NCBI GenBank assembly: GCA_034522495.1
Contig: JAXHLG010000002.1
Span: 372,001-436,000, forward strand
Direction of reading: 5' to 3'
Origin: JAXHLG01 sp034522495
Lineage (GTDB): Bacteria > Patescibacteriota > Minisyncoccia > Moranbacterales > DUUL01
DNA length: 64,000 bases
The translations under genes and the position numbers were made by a program. The notes under the pieces were generated by a model that was not told where the DNA came from, did no database searches, and saw only the letters and a list, made by a program, of their open reading frames with translations. Below are positions 41,508 through 50,384 of this stretch, one piece after another. Numbering within the stretch: the stretch's first letter is position 1; every line of letters begins with the position of its first letter.

Positions 41508-43259
41508 TTATTTTGATTCAGACTTGGATTGGATTGCTTGGAGGGTTTTTTGGAGCTGTTGGTTTTCCGGGTTGATCTTGAGGGCTTTCTTGATTTCTTC
41601 AAGCGCTTTTTGATGATCTCCTTGGTTGAAATAGACGGCGGCTAACTGTTGGTGGGTTTGCCAAAGATTGGGATTGAACTCTAAAGCTTTTTGGAAATTT
41701 TCGATGGCTTTTTGGGTTTCTCCCATTTTGTAGAAAGTATTGGCCAAGTTGTGGTAAGCGTCGGCGTAGCCGGGTTTTTGTTCGATGGCTTTTTTGAATT
41801 CTTTTACTGCTTTTTCATATTCTTCTCTTCTGGTATAAACATCCCCCAGGTTGTTGTGGATGTTACCGCCTTCTTGGGAGACTTCGGCCGTTGCCATCCA
41901 GAGGGTGTCGCGGTTTTTCCAGTCGGTGTTGCGCACGATTGTCCTGGCGCACAAGGCGATTAGCAGGATGGCCGCAAGGGTGTAGATAATTTGCCGGCCT
42001 CTTTGTCCCTTGAATTTGTTCAAAAGATAGTGTGCCAAAATGGCGACGGCAGCTGTCAGGCCGATGAGGCCGGGGTAAACGTATCTTTCGGCTACCACCC
42101 AGGAGATTCTCAGGGGAGTTAAAGTGGGCAGAAGGGAGATAACAAAAAAGGCTAGCCAGAAGAAAATAAACTTGTTTTTCTTGTAAGCTAAGATCAAAAC
42201 ACCTAAAAATGCCAGGAAAACAATCCAAATCAGGAAAAATTCCAGTCTCCCGGGGCTTACGTTGGTGTGATAAAGGGTAAGGGATTGAGGCCAGGTGAAT
42301 AGCTTTAAATAATTCACGATCGCCACCGGGACCTGCACCAAGGGATTTTCCAGTCCTTGCTGGCTTTGGTAGTGAACCTGCTGCAGGGTTTCTTTTCTTT
42401 CCCCTACTTTGCTTATCATCAAGACTCCGATGATTCCCGCCAAGCTTGCGTAAGGAATCATTTTTTTCCAATGCAGCCTCAAATTGCCGAACAAAAATTC
42501 ATAGAGAGGAAAAACAAGAATCAGAGCGAAAGCTTTCTGGGAAGAAGTGACGCAAAGCAGGAAAGCGATGACAGAGAGAATGTAATATTTGCGGTTTTGT
42601 TTGCCAAGCAGGTAAAAAATAAAAGAAAAGAGAAAAAAGAAGGTGTATTGCGCGTAGGTTACCCCCGACATCCAAGTCACGGCCTCGCTTGCCAGCGGAT
42701 GAACCGCAAAGAGGGAGGCTGCAATAACGGCAATTCTTTTTTTGGTTAGCAAGCTTAACAAGACAAAAATTCCCAGCACGCTTCCCAGGTGGTAGAAAAT
42801 ATTGAGCAAATGAAACGGCACCGGGCTGCCTTGGCTTATTTGATAAGCCAAAAAGTAAGTGATTCGAAAGAAATATCCGATCGGGGAAAACTGCAAAAAG
42901 ATTTCCGGAGAGCGGATGTTTTCGTTTTGGGCGATGGATTTGATGTCATCGGAAACGTATTCGTTGCCGAGAATGTTTATGTAGCAAGCAAAAACCAAGG
43001 CGAAGAGAAGAATTAAAGTGAGCCGATTTTTGTAAAAAAAGCTTCGCCAGGAGAATGATTTTATTTCCCCGCTTGATTCTGTTGCGGGAGAAGATTTTTT
43101 TACTTCCACCACGCGCTTGTATTTTTTCTTGCTCCAGATTTTTCGGAGGTATTTTTCAATATCTTTTTCCGAGATATTCATTTCTCGCGCCAAATCCGGC
43201 AGGCTTCGCTGCCTTATTTCCCGCTTGATTTTCTTTTTTTGCCTGGAAGATAATGACAT
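41508..43259 (-). CDS. Membrane glycosyltransferase-like protein with TPR domain
   Basis: This 583-residue protein starts with about 60 basic residues containing an HTH-like segment (SLPDLAREMNISEKDIEKYL). Residues 75-415 form about ten membrane helices, with VSDDIKSIAQNENIRSP and VAERYVYPGLIGL, features shared with the TMTC/O-mannosyltransferase-like (PMT-like) family. Residues 440-575 contain three to four TPR repeats (NIHNNLGDVYTRREEYEKAV, YADAYHNLANTFYKMGETQKA). It probably transfers sugar from a lipid carrier to outer-surface targets. It is on the opposite strand to the glycan cluster. Confidence 0.75.
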   Translation of the reverse strand: MSLSSRQKKKIKREIRQRSLPDLAREMNISEKDIEKYLRKIWSKKKYKRVVEVKKSSPATESSGEIKSFSWRSFFYKNRLTLILLFALVFACYINILGNEYVSDDIKSIAQNENIRSPEIFLQFSPIGYFFRITYFLAYQISQGSPVPFHLLNIFYHLGSVLGIFVLLSLLTKKRIAVIAASLFAVHPLASEAVTWMSGVTYAQYTFFFLFSFIFYLLGKQNRKYYILSVIAFLLCVTSSQKAFALILVFPLYEFLFGNLRLHWKKMIPYASLAGIIGVLMISKVGERKETLQQVHYQSQQGLENPLVQVPVAIVNYLKLFTWPQSLTLYHTNVSPGRLEFFLIWIVFLAFLGVLILAYKKNKFIFFWLAFFVISLLPTLTPLRISWVVAERYVYPGLIGLTAAVAILAHYLLNKFKGQRGRQIIYTLAAILLIALCARTIVRNTDWKNRDTLWMATAEVSQEGGNIHNNLGDVYTRREEYEKAVKEFKKAIEQKPGYADAYHNLANTFYKMGETQKAIENFQKALEFNPNLWQTHQQLAAVYFNQGDHQKALEEIKKALKINPENQQLQKTLQAIQSKSESK

Positions 43260-43299
43260 GGTTTGCTGATTGATGTTAGGAAATTATGAGCATTGGAGT

Positions 43300-43334
43300 T
43301 GGAGGCTGAACCTCCACTGGAGGTTCAGCCTCCA
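43300..43334. repeat. REP-like palindrome 7
   Basis: Perfect 17-base arms (TGGAGGCTGAACCTCCA) lie around a single C. Its core equals that of the palindrome in the RAYT gene. A half-unit (AAGGTTCAACCTCGAG) lies just downstream at about 43361. Confidence 0.85.
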
Positions 43335-43434
43335 TTTTCGTAGCATGAAAGGAGAAATATCAAGGTTCAACCTCGAGATTTGTTAACTGTCAATTGTTAA
43401 CTGTCAAGTGTTGAATAAAATCGCGATCCTGCCG

Positions 43435-43484
43435 TCCAACACACCTTCAAGGTGTGATGCATCACACCTTGAAGGTGTGTTGGA
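43435..43484. repeat. Perfect 50-base palindrome
   Basis: Two 25-base arms, beginning TCCAACACACCTTCAAGG, meet without a loop at GATGCATC. Followed by AGTCTTTTTTT, it could also serve as a terminator on the plus strand. Each arm is itself quasi-palindromic (ACACCTTCAAGGTGT). Confidence 0.85.
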
Positions 43485-43551
43485 GTCTTTTTTTGCTTGG
43501 AATTTAAGTTGGAGTTAACTGTTAAGTGTCAATTGTTAATTGTTGTCTCTG

Positions 43552-43624
43552 AGCCAGGGATGGGAATCGAACCCACAGCCTACGCGTTACGAATGCGTTG
43601 CTCTGCCATTGAGCCACCCTGGCT
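43552..43624 (-). tRNA. tRNA-Thr (anticodon CGT)
   Basis: A 73-base minus-strand cloverleaf has a perfect 7-base acceptor stem (AGCCAGG/CCTGGCT), a D arm GCTC..GAGC, anticodon loop TTCGTAA giving CGT for the codon ACG, and a T arm with GGTTCGATTCC. The last pair of the anticodon stem is A-C. CCA is not encoded. Confidence 0.95.
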
Positions 43625-43638
43625 TATTTTGTTGTATT

Positions 43639-43725
43639 GGAATTTCAAAAAATCCTATAAGCCACTGATTTTACGCGGATTGCTACGCAGATTTACGCGG
43701 GATGCTAAATGTGCGAAGCTTAATT
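43639..43725. repeat. Repeat family E, copy 2
   Basis: This matches 16347-16435 over about 85 bases in the same orientation. Here it lies between tRNA-Thr and prfB. Confidence 0.75.
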
Positions 43726-43875
43726 TTTTTCTATGCCTATCTCCAGCATCCAATCTCCCGCCTCCCGCTTCTCATTTCCCATCTAATAAATATTGGTTTG
43801 AAGAAAACCAATCATATGATAATATATTCTTGCGGAGTTTTCAAATTTTTTAAGTTGGTATATAATAGAGGCAGT

Positions 43876-44971
43876 ATGAAATTGGAAGAAATCAAAACAT
43901 CTCTGAGGGAGATTGAAAGCAAATTCGTCCATTTGGACGACTGTCTTTGACTGGAGCGGAAAACAAAAAGAAACAGAAAGGCTGGAAAAAGAAAGCCAGA
44001 AGGAGGATTTTTGGGACAATCCGCAAGAGGCCGGCAAGGCTTTGAAAAAATTGGAGAGAATGAAACAGGAAAAGGCCGACTGGAAAAGCCTGCAAGATCA
44101 AATGAGGGAGTTAAAAGAGTTTTTAAAGGAATTAAACGAAGAAAATGCCGGAGAGGAAGACTTGGAACTGGCATCGCAGGAGTTGCAGAAAATAAGCAAA
44201 AAACTGAATTATTTCGAGAAGAAAACTTTTTTCCGGGGAAAGTATGATGAGAATAATGCTATTCTGGAAATACATGCCGGAGCCGGCGGAGCGGATGCGC
44301 AGGATTGGTCGGAGATGCTGTTGCGGATGTATTTGCGGTTTTGTGAAAGAGCGGGATATAGGGCCGGCATAATCAGCAAGTCTTCGGGTTCGGAAGCCGG
44401 AATCAAGAGAGCCTCATTGGAAATTCAAGGTGAAAACGCTTACGGATATTTGAAAGGAGAAAAAGGGATTCATAGATTGGTCAGGCAGTCTCCTTTCAAC
44501 GCCGATGCCCTGCGCCAGACATCGTTTGCGGCGGTTGAAGTTTGGCCGGTCTTGGAAAAGAGTCAAGAGGTTGAAATAAATCCCAAAGACTTGAGAGTGG
44601 ACACCTTCAGAGCCTCGGGCGCCGGAGGGCAGCATGTCAACACTACTGATTCGGCCGTCAGGATAACCCACTTGCCTACAAACACCGTGGCCAGCTGCCA
44701 AAGCGAAAGGTCTCAGCAACAAAACAGGGAGCAAGCCACGAAAGTCTTGAAGGCCAAGTTGCATGAACACTTTGAAGAAAAAAGAAAGAGCGAGGAAGAA
44801 GCTGTCAAAGGCGAAAAAAAGTCGGCCGAGTGGGGAAACCAGATTCGCTCCTACGTGTTTCATCCCTATAAAATGGTTAAAGATCACAGAATAAACTTGG
44901 AAACCAGCAATGTAGAGGACGTGATGGACGGGGGTATTGAAGGTTTTTTGGAGGGGTATCTAAGAAAATAA
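43876..44971 (+). CDS. prfB: Peptide chain release factor 2, with programmed +1 frameshift
   Basis: RF2 ends translation at UGA and UAA. The first 24 codons from ATG 43876 end in CTT followed by TGA at 43948; skipping T43948 continues as Leu-Asp-Trp-Ser-Gly to the stop at 44971. CTTTGAC is the classic RF2 frameshift site, through which low RF2 levels raise its own synthesis. The SPF specificity tripeptide (VRQSPFNADA) and GGQ (SGAGGQHVN) are present. The total of about 364 residues is normal. No strong Shine-Dalgarno-like stimulator precedes the slip site. TATAAT at 43861-43866 would give an almost leaderless mRNA, but AGAGG also precedes the ATG. Confidence 0.96.
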
Positions 44972-45031
44972 ATTGTTCCATTGCTTCATTGTTAAATTGT
45001 TTTATTTTCATTGTTTCATTGATAAATAATA

Positions 45032-45190
45032 AAATTGTTCCATTGCTCTATTGCTAAATTGTTATGATACATAAATACTGTGTTTTCTAAATATTTAGCT
45101 AGTTGAAGCCTATTGGCAATCGGATAGTGCTTACAATTAGCAATAAAATAATTTGACAATGTAACAATGAAACAATTGAACAATGAAACA
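45032..45190. repeat. Dyad repeat family D, copy 2
   Basis: ATTGTTCCATTGC-type and CAATGAAACAATTG-type arms lie around a core with ACTGTGTTTTCTAAATATTT and CCTATTGGCAATCGGATAGTG. The same core appears inverted at 46129-46270 and, more diverged, at 33178-33310. Confidence 0.7.
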
Positions 45191-45265
45191 ATTAAAAGAT
45201 TAAAAAATTTAAAGAATAGCAAGTTGTAAAGTTACTGACTGATAGTTTATTAATAAATATTATCT

Positions 45266-45952
45266 ATGATCGAATACAAAAACGTATCTAAAATATATCC
45301 TGGTAATGCTCCGGCCTTGGAGAATGTGAATTTTCATTTGGGAGGCGGAGAATTTGTTTCCGTGGTGGGGCAGTCCGGAGCAGGGAAGTCAACTCTGATC
45401 AAGCTGTTGCACGCCGAGGAAAAGCCGACCTCCGGAGATATTGTTTTTAACAAAGAAAGCATTGTGGATTTGAAAAAGCGTCATCTGCCCAAGCACCGCA
45501 GGGATATCGGGGTGGTTTTTCAGGATTTCAAATTGCTTTCCAAGAAAAACTTGTTTGAAAATGTGGCTTTTGCCATGGAGGTGGCCGGAAAGTCCAATGA
45601 TGAAATCGAGGAGGATGTGCCCCAGGTTTTGGAGATAGTGGGGCTGGAAAAACAAATGCACAAATATCCCCACGAAGTCTCCGGAGGAGAGCAGCAAAGA
45701 GCGGCCATCGCCCGGGCGCTGGTGAATCGGCCCAGGGTCTTGGTGGCCGATGAGCCTACCGGGAATTTGGATCCGGAAGCCAGCTGGGAGATTGTCCAGG
45801 CTTTGCTGAAGATAAACAAATATGGAACGACGGTTATTCTGGCTACCCATGACAAGGCTATCGTAGACAAGGTATGCAAAAGAGTGGTGGCTTTGAAAGA
45901 CGGCAAAATTTACCGGGACACCAGTCAAGGGAAGTATTGTGTGGAAGAATGA
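45266..45952 (+). CDS. ftsE: Cell-division ATP-binding protein FtsE
   Basis: FtsE is the ABC ATPase that with FtsX controls peptidoglycan hydrolases at the division site. It is 228 residues. Walker A GQSGAGKST (about residues 35-43), the Q-loop VVFQDFKLL, signature VSGGEQQRAAIARAL and Walker B VLVADEPTGNLD are all present. ftsX follows after a 409-base repeat-filled gap, much wider than the usual overlap. Confidence 0.95.
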   Translation: MIEYKNVSKIYPGNAPALENVNFHLGGGEFVSVVGQSGAGKSTLIKLLHAEEKPTSGDIVFNKESIVDLKKRHLPKHRRDIGVVFQDFKLLSKKNLFENVAFAMEVAGKSNDEIEEDVPQVLEIVGLEKQMHKYPHEVSGGEQQRAAIARALVNRPRVLVADEPTGNLDPEASWEIVQALLKINKYGTTVILATHDKAIVDKVCKRVVALKDGKIYRDTSQGKYCVEE

Positions 45953-46128
45953 GATGTGAGACATGAGAAGTGAGAAGTTGGATGGTCGTTCCATTGTTCC
46001 ATTGTTCCATTGCTAAATTGTTGTGTTACATATATATCGAGGCATTTTCTGATTTATAATCTTAAGTCATTTAAACATGCAAACATATAAACATATAAAC
46101 ATTTAAACATTTAAACAAATATTTTTTT

Positions 46129-46270
46129 AATTGTTCAATTGTTACATTGTCAAATTATTTTATTGCTAATTGTATTTACTATCCGATTACTGATAGGCTT
46201 AAACTAGCTAAATATTTAGAAAACACAGTATTTATGTAACATAACAATTTAACAATTTAACAATGAAACA
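46129..46270. repeat. Dyad repeat family D, copy 3 (inverted)
   Basis: This is the reverse complement of the 45032 copy over its core and both arms, with scattered changes. A further half-unit lies at about 46015-46050 (GTGTTACATATATATCGAGG). Together they fill most of the gap between ftsE and ftsX. Confidence 0.7.
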
Positions 46271-46361
46271 ATTTTATTATTTAACAATAAAACAATGAAA
46301 ATACAACAATTTAACAATGAAGCAATGAAACAATGAAGGAATTAAATTTTAAGAAACAAAA

Positions 46362-47306
46362 ATGTTTTTAAAGCTAGCCAGAACGTTTAAGACCGGATTT
46401 CAGAATTTTTACCGCAATGGGCTTTTGTCGGTTTTGACTATCAGTGTGATTGTAATCGCCATATTTATTATCAATATCCAGGCAGGAGTGACTTATTCGG
46501 AAAATCTTTTGCTGGAGAACATTAAAAACAGGGTTAGCATTTCGGTTTATTTCGATCCTGAAACTCCGGAAGGAAAAATCAAAAGCATCAGAAACGAATT
46601 CCAACAATTCGGAGAGGTGGAGTCTGTAGAATATGTTTCCAAAGAACAAGCCTTAAAAGAATTCAAGGCGGAGAATGAAGACAGTGAAATATTGCAGCAA
46701 TCCATAGAAGAACTGGATGAAAATCCCTTTGAAGCTTCTTTGGGCATCAAGGCTTATAATCCTTCAGACTATCAGCTGATCGCCGAAGCCATAAAGCAAG
46801 GGCAGTACAGTGATACGATTTCCAGCGTTAATTATGATAAGTATGAGTCGGTGATTGATAATTTAAGCAGCCAGATTGAATCGAACCGGAAAATAGGCTT
46901 CATTCTCGGCGGAACGCTGTCTTTAATCGCGATTTTGATCACCTTCAACAGCATCAGGATAACTATGTACGCTTATGGGAAGGAGATTGAAATTATGAAA
47001 CTGGTAGGGGCTTCCAATAATTACATCAGAATGCCGTTCATTTGGGAAGGATTGTTTTACGGGGTTATTTCTTCTTTGATAGCGCTTCCTCTTTCCTACG
47101 GGTATTTGAAGTTTGTGGCTACCAACGAGGTTTCCGGTTCGATCATGCCCTTCTCCAGCGGCATATACTTGAATGAATTTTTAAACGGCTTCTTTATGGA
47201 GAACCTGGTTTGGATAATTTTGGCCGAAATCGCGGCCGGCATTCTGCTGGGAGTTGTAAGTTCGGTTATCGCTATCAGGAAATATTTGCAAGAGCCGAAT
47301 AAATAA
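46362..47306 (+). CDS. ftsX: Cell-division protein FtsX
   Basis: FtsX is the membrane partner of FtsE. It is 314 residues: a first membrane helix at about 22-42, a large extracellular loop (about 45-170, with VSISVYFDPETPEGKI and VEYVSKEQALKEF, a typical block), then three C-terminal helices. NSIRITMYAYGKEIEIMKLVGAS is the family motif after helix 2. Confidence 0.94.
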   Translation: MFLKLARTFKTGFQNFYRNGLLSVLTISVIVIAIFIINIQAGVTYSENLLLENIKNRVSISVYFDPETPEGKIKSIRNEFQQFGEVESVEYVSKEQALKEFKAENEDSEILQQSIEELDENPFEASLGIKAYNPSDYQLIAEAIKQGQYSDTISSVNYDKYESVIDNLSSQIESNRKIGFILGGTLSLIAILITFNSIRITMYAYGKEIEIMKLVGASNNYIRMPFIWEGLFYGVISSLIALPLSYGYLKFVATNEVSGSIMPFSSGIYLNEFLNGFFMENLVWIILAEIAAGILLGVVSSVIAIRKYLQEPNK

Positions 47307-47523
47307 CATGAGACTCTTTTAATATTTATTCTTTAATTGCTTGGCTGAATAATTTAAATATGCTAAGTCAATGGAATCGACTTTAAATCCTAAACCTTAA
47401 ACTCTAAATCCTAAACAATAATCAAATTCCAAATTCAAATGTCATAAATAAAAGTTTATTGTTTGTGTTTTTTATGAGTTTTTGTCATTAGAATTTAAAA
47501 TTTAGTATTTTTGATTAACGGAC

Positions 47524-47551
47524 TTGTTGTTTAGGAAAAAATTGTTATAAT
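47524..47551 (+). promoter_or_regulatory. Possible promoter for the gene at 47595
   Basis: TTGTTG and TATAAT are separated by 16 bases. The -35 box is weak. Confidence 0.4.
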
Positions 47552-47594
47552 TATTCTTGGAATAAAGAGTTTTATTATTATTAAGACATATTTT

Positions 47595-47906
47595 ATGGGA
47601 ATGTTTAATTTTAAGAAGAAGAAAAAGGAAGAAGGAGAGCAAAAAGGCGATCAGATGGATCAGTTTGACGCTATGCTGAATCAGCTGGATGATTCCAAGA
47701 TGTCAAGAAAAGAGCGATGGGCTTTGAAGCTGTTCAAGAAAATGCCGAAATCCAAAAGAGAAAAGGCTCTCAAAGAGGCTATGAATCCGCAAAACTTATA
47801 CAAGGAAAAAGACAAAATTTTGAAGCAATTGGACGAGATGGTCAAAGACGGCCAGATGTCCAAAGAAGAGGCCGAGCAGATGAAAAGGCAGTTTGGGTTG
47901 AGATAG
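47595..47906 (+). CDS. Small charged protein with SHOCT-like end
   Basis: This 103-residue protein is rich in Lys, Glu and Met, with no signal or membrane segment. The last 30 residues (KILKQLDEMVKDGQMSKEEAEQMKRQFG) resemble the SHOCT domain, a short helical C-terminal module of unknown function. The rest is not recognised. It stands alone between ftsX and a repeat region. Confidence 0.6.
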   Translation: MGMFNFKKKKKEEGEQKGDQMDQFDAMLNQLDDSKMSRKERWALKLFKKMPKSKREKALKEAMNPQNLYKEKDKILKQLDEMVKDGQMSKEEAEQMKRQFGLR

Positions 47907-48143
47907 GTTTCATCTAAACATCTAAACATTTAAGCATTTAAACAGTTAAACATCCGTGTTTATAAAGCTGCCATTAGTTGTAAGCAATTGTCTATAGCTT
48001 CTAGTAATTGTTAGCGGGGAGGTTATTTGTATTAGGGTGATGGTGTATTAGGAGATGAATTTCAGTGTTTTATGGTTGATGTGAAATTTTTTGAAACTCA
48101 TAGAAACTGATAGAAATTAAGAAATTGGGGAATTTGGAAAATT

Positions 48144-48172
48144 AAACCCGACAAACACAGCTTGTCGGGTTT
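48144..48172. terminator. Stem-loop, possible terminator
   Basis: AAACCCGACAA and TTGTCGGGTTT form a perfect 11-base stem with loop ACACAGC. There is no long T-run, but it lies 238 bases after the gene at 47595 and before the next unit. Confidence 0.45.
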
Positions 48173-48261
48173 AGTAAACTCTTCATTGGCCGGTTATTTG
48201 AATATAAAGTTGGAATGAATGGTTGTATTTGATATATGATAGAAGTTTTTTGAAACTTATT

Positions 48262-48639
48262 TAGGAATTACGCGCTTGCCTCTTTATTGCCTAAAAAAAG
48301 AGAGCAAAGCTAGGCTTGGTTTTTGCATTAGGGGACTGTTTCCAAACACCGTTTTAGTACGAAATTTCTTGTTTTTTAGATAAATTTTTCAAATAATTTT
48401 TGTCCCGCATTGCGGGATAGCCTTAGCTAAGGCAAAAAAATTTTTGGAAAATTTAGCAAAAAAGGTGGGATTGCAGTAAAAACGGTGCTTGGAAACAGTC
48501 CCATTAGTTCGAAAAAATATTTTAGAAGCAAAAAGGGTTTTCTATTAAAAATATCTTAACAAGCCTGAAAGGCAAGTGCGCATAAAACCAAGCCTTGCTT
48601 TGCTCTCGGCATTGCCGGAGAGCAATTGCGTAATTCCTA
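48262..48639. mobile_element. Palindromic element interrupted by MITE A
   Basis: The left arm 48262-48326 and right arm about 48581-48639 are inverted copies: TAGGAATTACGC, AGAGCAAAGC and AGGCTTGGTTTT recur in matching order. The middle is occupied by MITE A copy 2. Without that copy the outer element would be about 200 bases. It contains no gene. Confidence 0.65.
48332..48502. mobile_element. MITE-like element, family A, copy 2 (inverted)
   Basis: This 171-base element has ends GGGACTGTTTCCAAACACCG and its near-perfect inverse, flanked by ATTAG on both sides (48327-48331 and 48503-48507). It is the reverse complement of copy 1 at 27720 with a short extra CCCGCATTGCGGG hairpin. It has no coding capacity. 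Confidence 0.85.
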
Positions 48640-48669
48640 TTATAGAAAAAAATTTAAAATTGTTTTTGT

Positions 48670-50337
48670 ATGGCTGGAGATAATCAGGGAGGGGAAAAGA
48701 ATAAGAAAAATAGAAGAAATCAGTTGAGCTTGACGCCCGGAGTGGTGGGTTTGTTTGAAACGGCGTACGCGCAGCATAAAGAGAAGCAAAGCAAGAGTGG
48801 TGACAACGAGCCGAAAATAAAAGTTTCTACCGCTATCTCCAAGCTGTCTTTTTACTATGAAAAAATCCGCAACGCGGTGGACTATAAGGATGAGTATCTT
48901 CTCAGAAAAACTGCCATTGAAAGAATTTTAAAGAGGCAGATTATTATCGAAAGCGTTCTTCAACCGGCCAAGAGCTCCAAGATTGCTCAGCATTTGATGA
49001 TTGAGCTGATTCGAGGAGAGTATTTGGCAAACAACTCGGTTCCGGAAAAGAAAATAGATGAGGTTGCCAAGGTTGTTCAAAAGTATATCAAGCTTCACAA
49101 CAAAGCCATCAGGGGAAGTTTGGCCTCCAAGCGCAACAAAGAACTGTCCGATTGGATAATAGCCTTGATGGCCAGCGAGATAGAAGAAGAATTGGGAAGA
49201 GATAAGGTGGTGGAGAAGGCGATCAGTTTTATGTTTCAGGTTTTAAGGGACAAGGTTATTTTACCCGATGACGCCGACTATAATCAAAACAAGGATATTC
49301 AAATATATGTTAGCATTTATCGAACCTTTCTCAAATTTGATACCGATATGGTCAGCTTTATTTTATTTAAATCCGCTGTAGATAGTTGGAAAAACGCGGG
49401 CGAGGAGACCATTGAAAAAACAGCAAGAGAGCTGGACTCGATCCGAGCCACTATTGAAAATCAAGTTAACAGCCCGATTTCCAATAAGCTAAAGAGAGTT
49501 ATTTCCAGATACACGGTTTTTTTCGAGATTTTGACGGAGGTGATCAAAAAAGATCCGGTAAAGGCATATAGCAAGGCCAGCAGAGACCCGGACTCTTTCA
49601 GGGAAATGATACGGGAGAGTTGTAGGAAGAAATATGAGACTGTCCGAGCTAAAATCTGGAGAGCCAGCTTCAGAAGCATTGTGTATATTTTCATAACCAA
49701 AAGCCTGCTGGTGTTTGCGCTTGAAATCCCCGTTATTAATCTTTTGGGCGAGTCGGTGAATTATATTTCTTTGGCTGTGAACATCGGTTTTCCTCCGCTT
49801 CTTTTGTTTTCCATCATAATGACGACTAAAACGCCTACAAGCCGCAACACTCAAAAAATCATTGAAGGCATAGAGGGGCTGGTCCATCCCGGCAAGGAGG
49901 TTCAAGCGTATCGGCTGAGGACTTCCGCCTTGAGAGGAAAGACTTTGAACACGGTATTCGGAATTATTTATCTGGGAACTTTTTTGATAACTTTTGGAGG
50001 TATTGTTTGGATTTTGAATATGATAGGATTTCACTTTGTCAGCATCGTAATATTCTTGTTTTTCTTGGCTTTAGTTAGCTTCTTCAGCGCCAGAATCAGA
50101 AAAAAAGCTCATGAGCTGATGGTGGTGGAGCCCAAGGAGAGTATTTTCCGACTTTTCACCGACTTTTTCTACACCCCGGTTCTAGCGGCGGGAAAGTGGC
50201 TGAGCGAGAATTTCTCCAAACTGAACGTGTTCGTCATTGTTCTGGATTTCATCATCGAGGCCCCGTTCAAATTTTTCGTGGAAGCCACAGAGGAATGGTC
50301 CAAGTATGTCAAAGAGAGGAGAGAGGAGATAGAGTGA
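48670..50337 (+). CDS. Membrane protein of unknown function
   Basis: This is a 555-residue protein I do not recognise. The first 330 residues are soluble, helical and charged. Hydrophobic segments at about 335-360, 365-385, 430-450 and 455-480 suggest four membrane helices, followed by a C-terminal part with amphipathic stretches (FKFFVEATEEWSKYVKERREE). There is no signal peptide. Repeats surround it on both sides, and its neighbours give no functional hint. Confidence 0.6.
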   Translation: MAGDNQGGEKNKKNRRNQLSLTPGVVGLFETAYAQHKEKQSKSGDNEPKIKVSTAISKLSFYYEKIRNAVDYKDEYLLRKTAIERILKRQIIIESVLQPAKSSKIAQHLMIELIRGEYLANNSVPEKKIDEVAKVVQKYIKLHNKAIRGSLASKRNKELSDWIIALMASEIEEELGRDKVVEKAISFMFQVLRDKVILPDDADYNQNKDIQIYVSIYRTFLKFDTDMVSFILFKSAVDSWKNAGEETIEKTARELDSIRATIENQVNSPISNKLKRVISRYTVFFEILTEVIKKDPVKAYSKASRDPDSFREMIRESCRKKYETVRAKIWRASFRSIVYIFITKSLLVFALEIPVINLLGESVNYISLAVNIGFPPLLLFSIIMTTKTPTSRNTQKIIEGIEGLVHPGKEVQAYRLRTSALRGKTLNTVFGIIYLGTFLITFGGIVWILNMIGFHFVSIVIFLFFLALVSFFSARIRKKAHELMVVEPKESIFRLFTDFFYTPVLAAGKWLSENFSKLNVFVIVLDFIIEAPFKFFVEATEEWSKYVKERREEIE

Positions 50338-50384
50338 GGTTCATATTATCATATTATCATTTTAACATTTTATCATATTAACAT

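Noticed and set aside
43941..43951. Recoding of TGA as glycine or a prfB frameshift mutation
   Set aside because: The site is the canonical CTTTGAC programmed frameshift, and all other genes end or read through normally under the standard bacterial code.
44972..46361. CRISPR array in the AACAATG/CATTGTT-rich gaps
   Set aside because: The units are short, degenerate and arranged as inverted arms, without regular repeats and unique spacers; no cas genes are present.
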